Notes under the pieces: generated by a model
The model's input: the letters and a program-made list of their open reading frames with translations, nothing else
The model's database searches: none
Told to the model about the DNA's origin: nothing
From: RQOF01 sp964461135
GTDB taxonomy: Bacteria > Calditrichota > Calditrichia > RBG-13-44-9
NCBI GenBank assembly: GCA_964461135.1
Contig: CAYWTB010000009.1
Coordinates: forward strand, 35,951 to 99,950
Direction: 5' to 3'
Length of the DNA stretch: 64,000 nucleotides
Shown here: positions 54,201 through 63,248 of the stretch, one piece after another
Layout of the letters: the number at the start of each line of letters is the position of its first letter
Position numbering within the stretch: position 1 is the stretch's first letter
Position numbers and translations under genes: made by a program

Positions 54201-55364
54201 TTAATACCTGTAAATAGCAGCCATTTTCACGGCGGCGGGCATCTTTTCCCCCGGCAGCACTATGACTTGCCCATCTGCATGAAGGGTATGAACAACGGCA
54301 AATTCAATTAGATCAATGGATTCATCCTGACTGCTTTCAACGTCACCAAGGGTGGTGTGATGATCCTGCGGATTGAATAGACCCCACGCAGCTTGATCTG
54401 TCTGAATAAACAGGACATCCACCCGGCCATCATATGCTGCCGGCACAATCTCTTCAATCTTGAAGCCTGCCTGATCGGCACCGACCGCTTTATCAAATTT
54501 CTGCCGATATTTTTCTTCCAGCCGCTCAAAATAAGCTTTCATGAACTGCCAGGATTGTTCATGCAGATCCTCCTTACTGTATCCGGAGGGATCTCTACCC
54601 AGCCCTTTTTCAACAAGATTATGATAAGAATTGGTTTTTTTGTACAATGGGATCAGATATTCCGCACCCATCAACAACAGAGGAATATTTTTATCCACAA
54701 TCCCCTCATTTAAAGCATGATTAACAAGATGAAAAAAATCCAGAATGTATTTCTTTCTCTCCGAATTATCTCCGCCTGCTCCCTGACCATGAAACATAGC
54801 CTGTCGACCATGCTTTCCCCCAGGAGCTTTGGTATGAAACTGGACCTGTTTTTCAAACACATTATATTTAAGTGCATCCTTCAAGCTCTTAGGTAAATCT
54901 TTAATGTTCAACTCAGAGATGGTATCCAGCGTTACACGATACAGCGATAAATCACTCAGATTCAGAGCAAGCAGGTAATATTTCTTATTTCGACTTAAAA
55001 GGGGAATCAATGGTTTAAGATAAAAACCGTTCCCAACCATGACCGTTTCCGGAAAAGAGTACGAAACACGGTATTTTAAAAAGGTCTCCTTAGACCGAAA
55101 CAATGCCAGCCCGTCACTCTGATGATTCCAGAAGAAGGTGTCATTTAAGAGTTGATCCAGAGGATCCAGTAATTCACTGATTTTTTTATCCACTATTCTG
55201 CGCCTAGTTAATTCGCTGTTCATCCGGCCGATTAAATTTTTATAACGAATAGCATTCTGCCTTACATCACTACCTGTGCGATGAGTTGGCATATACAGGG
55301 ACAAACTTAACTGCGGTTCTTTATTTAAAAAATTCTCAATTTTTATTTCAGAAACGTCGGTCAT
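54201..55364 (-). CDS. Bacterial archaeo-eukaryotic release factor-like protein (baeRF, family 3/7 type)
   Basis: 387 residues. The N-terminal SLYMPTHRTGSDVRQNAIRY and QNAIRYKNLIGRM segments and the C-terminal HADGQVIVLPGEKMPA ... AAIYRY ending are hallmarks of the baeRF group, bacterial homologues of eRF1/Pelota proposed from sequence analysis to act on ribosomes or translation stress. A glycine-rich GQGAGGD loop near 196 sits before the ERKKYILDFFHLVNHAL helix, where eRF1 has its GGQ loop, but is not a canonical GGQ. GGAGG lies 6-7 nt before the ATG. Monocistronic. Confidence 0.75.
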   Translation of the reverse strand: MTDVSEIKIENFLNKEPQLSLSLYMPTHRTGSDVRQNAIRYKNLIGRMNSELTRRRIVDKKISELLDPLDQLLNDTFFWNHQSDGLALFRSKETFLKYRVSYSFPETVMVGNGFYLKPLIPLLSRNKKYYLLALNLSDLSLYRVTLDTISELNIKDLPKSLKDALKYNVFEKQVQFHTKAPGGKHGRQAMFHGQGAGGDNSERKKYILDFFHLVNHALNEGIVDKNIPLLLMGAEYLIPLYKKTNSYHNLVEKGLGRDPSGYSKEDLHEQSWQFMKAYFERLEEKYRQKFDKAVGADQAGFKIEEIVPAAYDGRVDVLFIQTDQAAWGLFNPQDHHTTLGDVESSQDESIDLIEFAVVHTLHADGQVIVLPGEKMPAAVKMAAIYRY

Positions 55365-55773
55365 ACAAATCCTCCTTTTACCTTAACGGGCATTTTATTT
55401 CAACCTACCATACAAACCTGGTATCCAGATTAACAAAAGAAAATAACCGGGATTAACAAAATTGTGTGGGCCGGAAAGGAAAAAGTTGAGGGAAAATTAA
55501 AAGATGACTTCCAAATAAATTTTGAAAAAATGAAAAATCCGCCGCAGAACATATTTTGTAATGAAAGAATTTTACCACACAAAAATCTAATCCTATTTTA
55601 TTATAAACTCACGACTCCCAGGCTTACTATTTTTTTCCCTTTTCTTATTGCCGGACTATAATTCTCCTTCTTCGCTCAAAGTTTCACTCTCGCAGAGAAT
55701 ACTCCATTCGCCTTTACCGTTTATTCATCCTGAATGTTCAGATACGAATTTTAACGGTATGGTCAACTAACTC
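55365..55773. other. Spacer between baeRF and ytxH genes
   Basis: 409 nt, AT-rich. A plus-strand frame at 55464-55661 is not supported (no ribosome binding site, wrong strand for the neighbourhood). The baeRF promoter should lie in the first 150 nt; no clear consensus is seen. Confidence 0.45.
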
Positions 55774-56100
55774 TTAATTTTTAAAAGTGTTATTGACCCG
55801 CCCTTCTACATTCTCCCGCATGTCTTTCACTCTTTTAACCAGATCATCTATGGCAGATTCCGTATTTTTCCTCATTTTATTAAGTCGTTTTTCCGTATCA
55901 CCAAGCACACTCTCCGCCATTTCCTGTAAATCATCAAATTTGGATTCGGCTTCATTTATTAAATTATTTGACTTCTTGCGAATATCCTTTCGTAATTTTT
56001 TTCCTGACTTGGGAGCATATAAGAGAGCCATGGTGGCGGCAACCGCTCCACCGACCATCAACCCTTTTAAAAATCTCAGACTACCATCTTTACTAGCCAT
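55774..56100 (-). CDS. YtxH-domain stress-associated protein
   Basis: 108 residues from ATG 56100, which has GGAGG 6 nt upstream; the frame is open to 56166 without a ribosome binding site. N-terminal YtxH motif with a short hydrophobic segment (FLKGLMVGGAVAATMALLYA) followed by PKSGKKLRKDIRKK, then a long amphipathic coiled coil. Family members are induced by general stress in several bacteria; molecular role unknown. Confidence 0.82.
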   Translation of the reverse strand: MASKDGSLRFLKGLMVGGAVAATMALLYAPKSGKKLRKDIRKKSNNLINEAESKFDDLQEMAESVLGDTEKRLNKMRKNTESAIDDLVKRVKDMRENVEGRVNNTFKN

Positions 56101-56542
56101 GAGTAATCCTCCTTTTTTATATTCATGTGCATCCTTCTTAATGCATCCGAATATTATTAATATCAAATGAAGAAATTATGAAGAAATGAGAAAATTTCAT
56201 GCTACAGACAATTATCATAAACATCATGAATATCCAGGAAGCCTTGGTCTATTCAATTAGAATTATACTGTTCCCCGCAGGGAAAGAGCGCAAACCTCAG
56301 AGACGGATTTTTGAATTACCCGTTCCTCTTTGAGAAGATGTTTCTTCGGATAAGCTGTTTTCCGGGGGCATAAAATTTGCCAACATCCATTAGAAGTGGC
56401 ATAATACGGCGCATAAATGGCTGATTTTATAATTCTCATATTCTGTTTCCCTGTTTTCCCGGATAGCCAAAGAAAAAATGTGGGATCATCTTGAATTTAT
56501 ATGTCTTAGGAACAACGATGATAATAACTTTTCTATAGCAAT
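56101..56542. other. Intergenic spacer without recognised features
   Basis: 442 nt, AT-rich; should hold the ytxH promoter. No ORF with ribosome binding site, no strong hairpin, no RNA gene seen. Confidence 0.45.
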
Positions 56543-58126
56543 TTATGTTGACAACATCCGCACGGGGTCTATTGAACCATTTCTTATTTCTTCCGGTGAG
56601 GGCATTTTTTTCAAACGGATAAGCTCTTCCACAGCAGCCATCTCTTTGTCCCGTCCCATACCGGCCACAGCCACAACACTATCTTCCTGAATGAAATAGG
56701 CCAGAAAGTCTTTTGCCGGAATTTCTCCCTGAACAATTATTTCATCCCAGGTAGTTGCATGGCCCACATACCGGAAATACAATCCGGCCTGATTAGTCCA
56801 GAAAAAGGGCATACTGCTATAGGTCGTCTCTTTTCCCGCCATATTCCGGCCGGCAATCCGGCCCAGTTGTTCGGAGGTACGCCAGTGCTCTATGCGGATA
56901 TTTTTTCCGGTCAGCCAAAAGGGGAAACTGGCAATATCACCAGCGACATATACATCTTCTGCCGCCTTAAGATTTTTGTCAACCAGGATTCCACCATCAC
57001 TGCTCTTTTCAAGACCCTGGATGAAATCAGTTGCCGGTTTAACCCCGATTCCGGCAATAACCAAATCTGCTTTTAACCTCTCCCCGTTACTCAGCACAAC
57101 AGCTTCTACCGAATCCTTCCCCTCAAATTTTTTTACTTCGGTTTTCAGCTTGAACGTTACTCCATTTTTTTCGTGGCCATCCTTAAAAAGTTTTCCGATA
57201 TCCGGACCGAAAACTCTCTCAAAGGGAAACTGATCCCGGGATACCACTGTTACTTTCAATCCACGGTGCCTCAGGCTTGAGGTGGCCTCCATACCGATAA
57301 AGCTGGATCCCACAATTACTGCCTCACCCGCTCCTTCCAGAACATTAATAATGGCATCAGAATCATCAAAGCTTCTGAGGGTAAATACATTTTTCAGGTC
57401 TGCTCCGGCCACCGCAAGTGTACGTGGAATTCCACCGGTGGCGATAAGCAATTTGTCATAAATGAGCGTGTCCTCATCCGAGAATGTTACTGTTCTGGTG
57501 GGAATATTCACCCGTTTAACCAGTCGGCCCAGCAGCAATTCGATATCATGTGATTTATAAAATTCCTCCGACCGCAACGGCATCCAGGCCGGATCTGCAT
57601 CACCCTGCAGATAATCCTTGCTCAGGTTCGGCCGGTCATAAGGAAGACGTTTTTCCCGGCTTATTAACAGGATCCGTCCCATGAAGCCCGTTTCACGCAA
57701 CACCTGTGCAGCCGCATTCCCGGCAGCACCCGCTCCCAGGATAATATAAATCCTCTTGTCTTTTTCCGGCTGCAATTTAGTCATATCAGGAATTCTTGCT
57801 GCCTCCGGTTTTTCCGGGAATCTGACAATCACATCATTACCTTCCACTTTCACCTCAAAGCTTGGCAATGCGTTAAGTGCGGGAGGTTCCAGCAAATCAC
57901 CGGATTTGGCATGGAAACAGGCATGGTGCCAGGGACATACAATCCGCACTCCGCTCAGGACCCCATCACCCAGGGGGGCACCGTAATGAGTGCAATGAGC
58001 GGCAAAAGCGTGAAATTCATCATCCACCCGGGTAACCAGGATCTCATTCTGAGCAACTTTTACCGTTTTCATACCGCCATCCTGAAGATCATCTTTTTTC
58101 AGTATTTTAACATTTTTATAGTTCAT
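56543..58126 (-). CDS. FAD/NAD-dependent oxidoreductase with N-terminal Rieske domain (AIF-like)
   Basis: 527 residues. N-terminal Rieske [2Fe-2S] domain (1-105) with CTHYGAPL (Cys45, His47) and CPWHHACF (Cys64, His67). Then a pyridine-nucleotide-disulfide reductase module: FAD loop IILGAGAAGNAAAQVLRE near 128, NAD loop AVIVGSSFIGMEAT near 270, DVYVAGDIASFP near 395, and a C-terminal domain. This order is that of AIFM3/Nfrl-like ferredoxin reductases. Electron acceptor unknown; a role in redox stress is inferred from neighbours. GGAGG precedes the ATG. Confidence 0.9.
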   Translation of the reverse strand: MNYKNVKILKKDDLQDGGMKTVKVAQNEILVTRVDDEFHAFAAHCTHYGAPLGDGVLSGVRIVCPWHHACFHAKSGDLLEPPALNALPSFEVKVEGNDVIVRFPEKPEAARIPDMTKLQPEKDKRIYIILGAGAAGNAAAQVLRETGFMGRILLISREKRLPYDRPNLSKDYLQGDADPAWMPLRSEEFYKSHDIELLLGRLVKRVNIPTRTVTFSDEDTLIYDKLLIATGGIPRTLAVAGADLKNVFTLRSFDDSDAIINVLEGAGEAVIVGSSFIGMEATSSLRHRGLKVTVVSRDQFPFERVFGPDIGKLFKDGHEKNGVTFKLKTEVKKFEGKDSVEAVVLSNGERLKADLVIAGIGVKPATDFIQGLEKSSDGGILVDKNLKAAEDVYVAGDIASFPFWLTGKNIRIEHWRTSEQLGRIAGRNMAGKETTYSSMPFFWTNQAGLYFRYVGHATTWDEIIVQGEIPAKDFLAYFIQEDSVVAVAGMGRDKEMAAVEELIRLKKMPSPEEIRNGSIDPVRMLST

Positions 58127-58316
58127 AGCCCCTCCTTCAATTTACTGATTTTTTAATATTTGCGGATTGCCGGTATAAAATTCAGCAGTAAGGATTCATT
58201 GACCTTTTTTAGCTTTAAACTATCAGCCCCTGCCCTGTTGAGGCGAAAAATTCAGATATTTCATCACCTAAAAGTAAAATCAAAGTTAAACAAAGATTAA
58301 TTCTAAAGTTGAAATT

Positions 58317-58541
58317 TTAGCTCTGTAGATCTTTTCGCATCTGATCATACTGTTCTTTAGTAATTTCGCCCCTGGCATATCTTTTTTTCAAAATCTCAAG
58401 CGCATCATCACCAGAATGATGTTGCGGTTTATTACTGGTGCTGCTCACAATTTTTATCACTCCCCAGATAATAATTACCAGTATAATTATCCATATGAAC
58501 CAACCGAAACCCCAGGATCCCCATCCCATACCATTATACAT
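58317..58541 (-). CDS. SHOCT-domain small membrane protein
   Basis: 74 residues: an aromatic-rich N-terminus, one membrane segment (WFIWIIILVIIIWGVIKIV), a polar linker and a C-terminal SHOCT domain (DALEILKKRYARGEITKEQY). SHOCT domains are short oligomerisation modules of membrane-associated proteins. AGGAG lies 6 nt before the ATG. Monocistronic. Confidence 0.88.
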   Translation of the reverse strand: MYNGMGWGSWGFGWFIWIIILVIIIWGVIKIVSSTSNKPQHHSGDDALEILKKRYARGEITKEQYDQMRKDLQS

Positions 58542-59040
58542 TTTTTACTCCTCTTATTTTGATTCCCAGTATTTTAATCTCTCATAACAGAAAATATATT
58601 CAATATTTAATTACTGAATGATCATGAAGATTGAATGAAAAAGTATTTTCTGGAATAAATAATTCCAGAGGATTAAGACAATACACAATAATGATCTTTA
58701 CCGGGAGTATTCTATTGTCCTTTCAGCTATTACAAGGGCAGGAGTTTTAAACCCTTTCCCCTGCTGTTTGTCTTGTCCTTATAACGAAATATAACCTGCC
58801 TGACCGGTGTATGAAATATTTGGTTCATTTTTTGCAGAGCCCCTGATTTATCTCCCCGGAAATAACCTGCTCCTTTATACTGTTTTTCCTGACACTTATT
58901 GCGAAGATTTTAGCTGCAATAAATTAATATTAAATGATAACAAAGCCGTTTTAATCACCCCGGAAAATCCGTTTAATTAAGCTTGCCGGAACAGCAGGAC
59001 TCGATTTGACACACAAAGTGATGTGACAGGCGCATACAGA
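58542..59040. other. Intergenic spacer without recognised features
   Basis: 499 nt. Only weak inverted repeats (GCAGG/CCTGC near 58739-58773). No ORF with ribosome binding site and no RNA gene seen. The SHOCT-gene promoter should lie near its right-hand neighbour-free start. Confidence 0.45.
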
Positions 59041-59781
59041 CTATCCGTTAATCATTTCCTGCAGTTTTAAAGCATCCCGGGCAGCATAACCGTTCTGGTC
59101 GTTATCGAAAAAACAGAATATTTCTCTGCCCTGTTTACTCCAGCTGCTGAAGGCACCCACCCAGCCGGCCAGTTCCTGAACATCATACTGACCCTGATAT
59201 GCCTGTGCCGCAGGTCCATGCAGACGGATATAAATAAAATCAGCTGTCACTTCCCGGGGTGAAAGGATCCCGGCCAGCTGATAAATGCAGAATGCGATAT
59301 TCTGATTTTTCAATAATTCATAAACATCCTTATGCCACCAGCTGTCATCCCGGAACTCCATGGTATACCGGTATTTTTCGGGAAGCGACTTTAAAAACGA
59401 AGACAACCTCTCTGTGTTGATGTGCCAGCGGGGTGGCAGCTGAAACAGGATGGGACCCAGGGAAGGGCCCAGAACTGCCACATGGTCAAGCAAACGGTGT
59501 AATGGCTCCAGTGCATCTTTCAGTTTTTTCATATGAGTAATGTATCTGCTGGCTTTAACCGTAAAAATAAAATCATCATTCACCGTTTCTTTCCATTGTC
59601 TGAAAGTCAATTTCGCCGGCAGCTGATAGAATGAATTATTGATTTCCACACTGTGAAATCTGGACTTATAAAAATCCAACCAGTCTTTCTGAGCAAGATC
59701 TTCGGGATAGAATACGCTCTTCCAGTGTTTATAATTCCAGCCGGAAGTGCCGATATGTATTTTTTTCCCGTTGTTGGTCAT
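59041..59781 (-). CDS. DUF72 (YecE-family) protein
   Basis: 246 residues of the DUF72 TIM-barrel family: IHIGTSGWNYKHWKSVFYPE at the start, FHSVEINNSFYQLP near 43, FTVKASRYITHMKKLKD near 74, LGPILFQLPPRWH, YIRLHGP near 183 and the final FCFFDNDQNGYAARDALKL. Biochemical function unknown. The ribosome binding site is weak (GGTGA). Confidence 0.9.
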   Translation of the reverse strand: MTNNGKKIHIGTSGWNYKHWKSVFYPEDLAQKDWLDFYKSRFHSVEINNSFYQLPAKLTFRQWKETVNDDFIFTVKASRYITHMKKLKDALEPLHRLLDHVAVLGPSLGPILFQLPPRWHINTERLSSFLKSLPEKYRYTMEFRDDSWWHKDVYELLKNQNIAFCIYQLAGILSPREVTADFIYIRLHGPAAQAYQGQYDVQELAGWVGAFSSWSKQGREIFCFFDNDQNGYAARDALKLQEMING

Positions 59782-59951
59782 ATACTGTCACCAATATAAA
59801 AACCATTTTTAATATCTAAAAGTAAGGTTTCATACTAAAACAGTTCTTCCTTCCCCATCAGGTTGTTTCCTTCAATGCCGTTCCTCAAATCCGGTCATTG
59901 AATAACGATTGAGTTCATGAGCCCGGGTGTTTCCGGCCGGAACGATTAGTT

Positions 59952-60242
59952 TTATGATATCGCATCAGAAGCCGGATGATTCAGACGGTCCTGATCAGGT
60001 TCGATGCATATATTCAATTTCAGAAATATATTCGGTGATGAGATTCTTTTCCCCCCTGGGTTCAACGATCTTAAAGGAAAATTTAACCTCTCCTCGTCTT
60101 CGCAGGTTGCACAAATCACCGGAATTCCCAGATAAATGGTATTGTTATTCTTGAACTTTACTCTATATAGATCACCCCGCTGGGTATTCTCCACAATCGT
60201 CTCATAAAATTTCTTTTCATTCTGCTCTTCCGCCTGACTCAC
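59952..60242 (-). CDS. Hypothetical protein, 96 aa
   Basis: Not recognised. GTG start at 60242 with AAGGAG about 8 nt upstream. N-terminal half reads like a small beta-strand domain (FYETIVENTQRGDLYRVKF, TIYLGIPVICATC) and the C-terminal part is less regular. No membrane segment. It lies 152 nt downstream of the broken SRPBCC gene, same strand. Confidence 0.5.
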   Translation of the reverse strand: MSQAEEQNEKKFYETIVENTQRGDLYRVKFKNNNTIYLGIPVICATCEDEERLNFPLRSLNPGGKRISSPNIFLKLNICIEPDQDRLNHPASDAIS

Positions 60243-60394
60243 GGCTTCTTCTCCTTGATTTTGGTAAATGTTTTTAATATTGATTTATTTAAAAATATAA
60301 CCACAAAGACAGCAGAACCCTGAAAATTCATAAGTTCTGAATAAGGAAACTATAAATACCTTTATTAGAATTCTATTTTTCTATTAGGTTTTTA

Positions 60395-60805
60395 TTATTT
60401 ATAACTTCTTCTCTGTCTTTGAAATATTGAGGCCGCCACTCCTTTATTCGACTCGTAATCCATGGATAAAGTGACCCGTGTCTGGTGTCCGTCCACCGGC
60501 TTGAATCTCACTTCCCCCTCTGCCTGGATATCTCAACCTGCACTGCTCCAGGAAATTTTACTGTTCTCTTCCTGTTCCACAATTTTGGTACCCCGTTCAA
60601 TCTTTATGTCAAAGGGGCCTTCTGCCACCCACTGGATCAGATTGTTATTCTTCCTCACGACAGAAGTAACATTTTTCATAAACTTGGGAAATTTTTCAAA
60701 TTCCCTCCAAATCTCATAAACCGTATCAATATCTTGATTAATAACCATCGATTCTTCATAATTATCTTTTCGCAGAAGCTTTCTCCTCACTCCACATTTA
60801 CACAA
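60395..60805 (-). pseudogene. SRPBCC (polyketide cyclase/START-like) gene interrupted by in-frame TGA
   Basis: The first 90 codons (60805-60536) encode the N-terminal two thirds of an SRPBCC protein (NQDIDTVYEIWREFEKFPKF, LIQWVAEGPFDIKIERGT, NSKISWSSAG). A TGA stands at 60533-60535. The same frame then continues with DIQAEGEVRFKPVDG and TRVTLSMDYES, the expected next strands of the family, to TAA at 60395-60397, so read-through would give 136 residues. The usual C-terminal helix is shortened. Either this is a nonsense-mutated gene or the UGA is recoded; the genome encodes SelA and SelB. The TTG start at 60805 has GGAA upstream; GTG 60790 is an alternative. No clear SECIS hairpin is visible after the UGA. 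Confidence 0.7.
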
Positions 60806-60845
60806 CTTATTTCCAATAACTTTCGTTAATTTTCAATTAACGCCC

Positions 60846-61457
60846 TCATTTACTTTTTTTCCTTTTTGCCTGTTGCAGGGCATTATAACGGGCACTCTGG
60901 ATCAACCACAGTTCGGGAATTATTTCTACCATTATTTTCCCGTCCTCTATAAGTCTCACCACCGAACTCTCCGACACCACAATGGCCACGGCCTCGGTGG
61001 ATTTGGTTATGGAGGCGGCTGCCACATGCCTGCTTCCCAAACCCAGAGGCAGATCGATATTCTGACTTTGGGAATCAATATAACGTGTGGCTGAAATCAC
61101 AATACCGTCATTGCTGACAATGAAAGCACCGTCCAGCTGGGCCAGTTCTTTTATGGTTTCCCTCATATTGGGATCATCGATATGTTTAAGAGAGATACTG
61201 TGACCTTCCAGCGGATCAAGAATCAACGGCCTGGATAATGCCAGAACCGCCTTTTCATCCCCAACAACAAACATGGTACCAATCTTCCTTCCCTCCCTTC
61301 CTTCACGGGCAATTTCAATGGCCAGTTCTATGGTAGACCGAAGAACCAATGAATCTACCTTCTCATTCTGGGAACAGATTTTGTCCAGAACCAGATTAAA
61401 TTTTTCATACGAATTAAGACTCGCCGAGTAATATTCCTTTTCCTTTGATGATCTCAT
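60846..61457 (-). CDS. Diadenylate cyclase (DisA_N/DAC domain)
   Basis: Makes cyclic di-AMP from two ATP. 203 residues: an N-terminal helical segment to about 35, then a DAC domain with both active-site motifs, DGA (109-111, LDGAFIVSNDGIVISA) and RHVAA (143-147, GLGSRHVAAASITKSTEAVA). It lacks the membrane segments of CdaA and the DNA-binding parts of DisA, so it is a short soluble form closest to CdaS/CdaZ-like stand-alone cyclases. 14 nt after the DHH phosphoesterase gene, hence a synthesis-degradation pair. Confidence 0.88.
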   Translation of the reverse strand: MRSSKEKEYYSASLNSYEKFNLVLDKICSQNEKVDSLVLRSTIELAIEIAREGREGRKIGTMFVVGDEKAVLALSRPLILDPLEGHSISLKHIDDPNMRETIKELAQLDGAFIVSNDGIVISATRYIDSQSQNIDLPLGLGSRHVAAASITKSTEAVAIVVSESSVVRLIEDGKIMVEIIPELWLIQSARYNALQQAKRKKSK

Positions 61458-61471
61458 TAAAAGTTTTTCCT

Positions 61472-62527
61472 TTACGATTCAGATAAATTTAACAGCGATT
61501 TCCATTCCACATTTTCGTAACCCTGTTGCTGGGCAAACTTTCTGGTCATATTTATCTCCATTTCCATCAATTCCTGTTTTTTGCCTTTTTCAAGCTGCAC
61601 ATACCCCCCGGCAATCATATCATGCCCTCCCACCGTGCGCGAATTGGAAACCAGGGATTTTACAAGCTCCCCCGCTCTCGCATTGGGATTGGAGGAACGT
61701 ACGGCAATAATCAGTTGATCCTTCAAGCGGCCGGTACACATAATCCAGCTGATGCGCTCCAGCCGTAGCAGAAAGTCAGCCATCTCTGACACAATTTCGG
61801 CGGCCGGGACATCCTGCAGATGAGAGTACAGAAGATGACGATAAATGAACGCATTGTGTAAAGCCTTGTCTAATGTTTTAAAATACGCCCGGTTCAACTT
61901 TGGATACATAATCTGTGCTAATTTGCGCATACTTGAGCGTGTATAAACGGAAAGATAAGCCTGGATATCCCGCTGGGTGGTTTCCCTTCCCAGACTCTGC
62001 GTCTCCGAGGCGATGGCATAAGAAAGCGCCGTGGCCAAATCCGGAGGTACTTCCAGTTCACTGTATTGTAACCACTCAACCAGAATAGTGGAAGACACAC
62101 CGATTTTTGGTTTTATAACTTCGAGCCTGGCTTTTTCTTTTCCTCTCTTGGGATGATGATCGATGACAATGTCACAGGTGGTTTTTTCCGCCAGGGCATG
62201 ATTTCCCGCACCGATCTGGGTATCCACCAGGGCAATCCTGTCATATTTTTTCATGCTGATACGATTCATCCTTTTCATGTGAATATTCAGCTTCCGCACC
62301 ATTTCCAGGTTTTCCGCCCGCCCGATATTGCCGCCATATCCTATACTGGAGATGAGGCCAAATTTTTTATCAACCAGATATGCAAGTGCGGCCGCTGAGG
62401 CTATGGCATCAGGATCGGGATTGTTATGAACAATAATCAGAAGATGGCTGGCCCCTTTCAGAACCTTTTTAATTTCATGTAATTCTTTTTTTATTAATTC
62501 AGTGTCGGGTTTTAACTGATTATTCAT
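61472..62527 (-). CDS. DHH/DHHA1 phosphoesterase (NrnA/GdpP-C-like)
   Basis: 351 residues. Metal-binding DHH motifs: VHNNPDPDAIASAAAL near 33, ALVDTQIG near 99, and DHHPKRG (123-129), then a DHHA1 domain with TVGGHDMIAGGYVQLEKG near 305. The family hydrolyses nanoRNA, pAp, pApA or c-di-AMP. Its partner immediately downstream is a diadenylate cyclase, so turnover of c-di-AMP or pApA is the likely role. No membrane segment. AAGAAG precedes the ATG. Confidence 0.85.
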   Translation of the reverse strand: MNNQLKPDTELIKKELHEIKKVLKGASHLLIIVHNNPDPDAIASAAALAYLVDKKFGLISSIGYGGNIGRAENLEMVRKLNIHMKRMNRISMKKYDRIALVDTQIGAGNHALAEKTTCDIVIDHHPKRGKEKARLEVIKPKIGVSSTILVEWLQYSELEVPPDLATALSYAIASETQSLGRETTQRDIQAYLSVYTRSSMRKLAQIMYPKLNRAYFKTLDKALHNAFIYRHLLYSHLQDVPAAEIVSEMADFLLRLERISWIMCTGRLKDQLIIAVRSSNPNARAGELVKSLVSNSRTVGGHDMIAGGYVQLEKGKKQELMEMEINMTRKFAQQQGYENVEWKSLLNLSES

Positions 62528-62621
62528 CTTCTTGCGGTCTCTGTTAATTTTATATTTTCTCGGATAAGAATTTTTCTGATCTGTCTTTACCAGGTACTCT
62601 AAAAATAAACTCTATAAGCTC

Positions 62622-63248
62622 CTACACTTTGAATTTGATATCATTAGTGCTTCTCAGCACGTCTCCGGCATACAAGGAATGGATCTGATGAAGAGTAAGT
62701 GCCTGGTCAAAATCAGTGAGGGCAGAAATACCATTTGCCGGAACAACCACATGCAGCCAGCGTAATGCGGCCGAAGCAGCGGTATGAAGAACACAAATGT
62801 TGGATACCGTCCCGGTGATGACAACATTCTCCACTTTCCAGATATTTCGCAGAAAATGGCCCAGCCACGTTCCATAAAATCCATCATAGCGGTTTTTGGG
62901 GCAAATCAGCTCTGTTTTTAACGGTTTCAGCTCATCTATTATCTGCCAGCCCCAGGTGTCTTTGACGCAATGAGATGGCCAGATATCAAATTCGGGATCA
63001 TTCTCAACCTGAGTATCCTGGGTATAGGCAATCCGAACCTTCGAATCCCGAGCGTCAACCAGAAGCTTCTTAATATGAGGAATGGTATGCCTGGCCGCAG
63101 GAACAACCAGAGTACCCTTCTCTTTTACAAAATCATTCTGCATATCCACCACAATCATCGCCGTTTTTCCTGCAGGAAGTTCAATTTCACCCCTGAATTT
63201 AATATCGGGAACCTCCACCGTTTTTCCGGGAATAAATGAAACACTCAT
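62622..63248 (-). CDS. Isochorismatase-family cysteine hydrolase
   Basis: 208 residues with the catalytic triad Asp35 (VVDMQNDF), Lys118 (CPKNRYDGF) and Cys152 (GTVSNICVLHTAASA), plus YTQDTQ and IWPSHCVKDTWG, segments typical of nicotinamidase-like members. The W-P-x-HC motif and metal-binding residues point to nicotinamidase or a related amidohydrolase, but substrate cannot be fixed. GGAG lies about 10 nt before the ATG. About 95 nt upstream of the DHH gene on the same strand. Confidence 0.85.
   Translation of the reverse strand: MSVSFIPGKTVEVPDIKFRGEIELPAGKTAMIVVDMQNDFVKEKGTLVVPAARHTIPHIKKLLVDARDSKVRIAYTQDTQVENDPEFDIWPSHCVKDTWGWQIIDELKPLKTELICPKNRYDGFYGTWLGHFLRNIWKVENVVITGTVSNICVLHTAASAALRWLHVVVPANGISALTDFDQALTLHQIHSLYAGDVLRSTNDIKFKV

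Noticed and set aside
55464..55661. 65-codon plus-strand ORF with a CsbD-like opening (AGKEKVEGKLKDD)
   Set aside because: Tempting next to ytxH, but the rest does not follow CsbD, there is no ribosome binding site and the strand is opposite to the neighbours.
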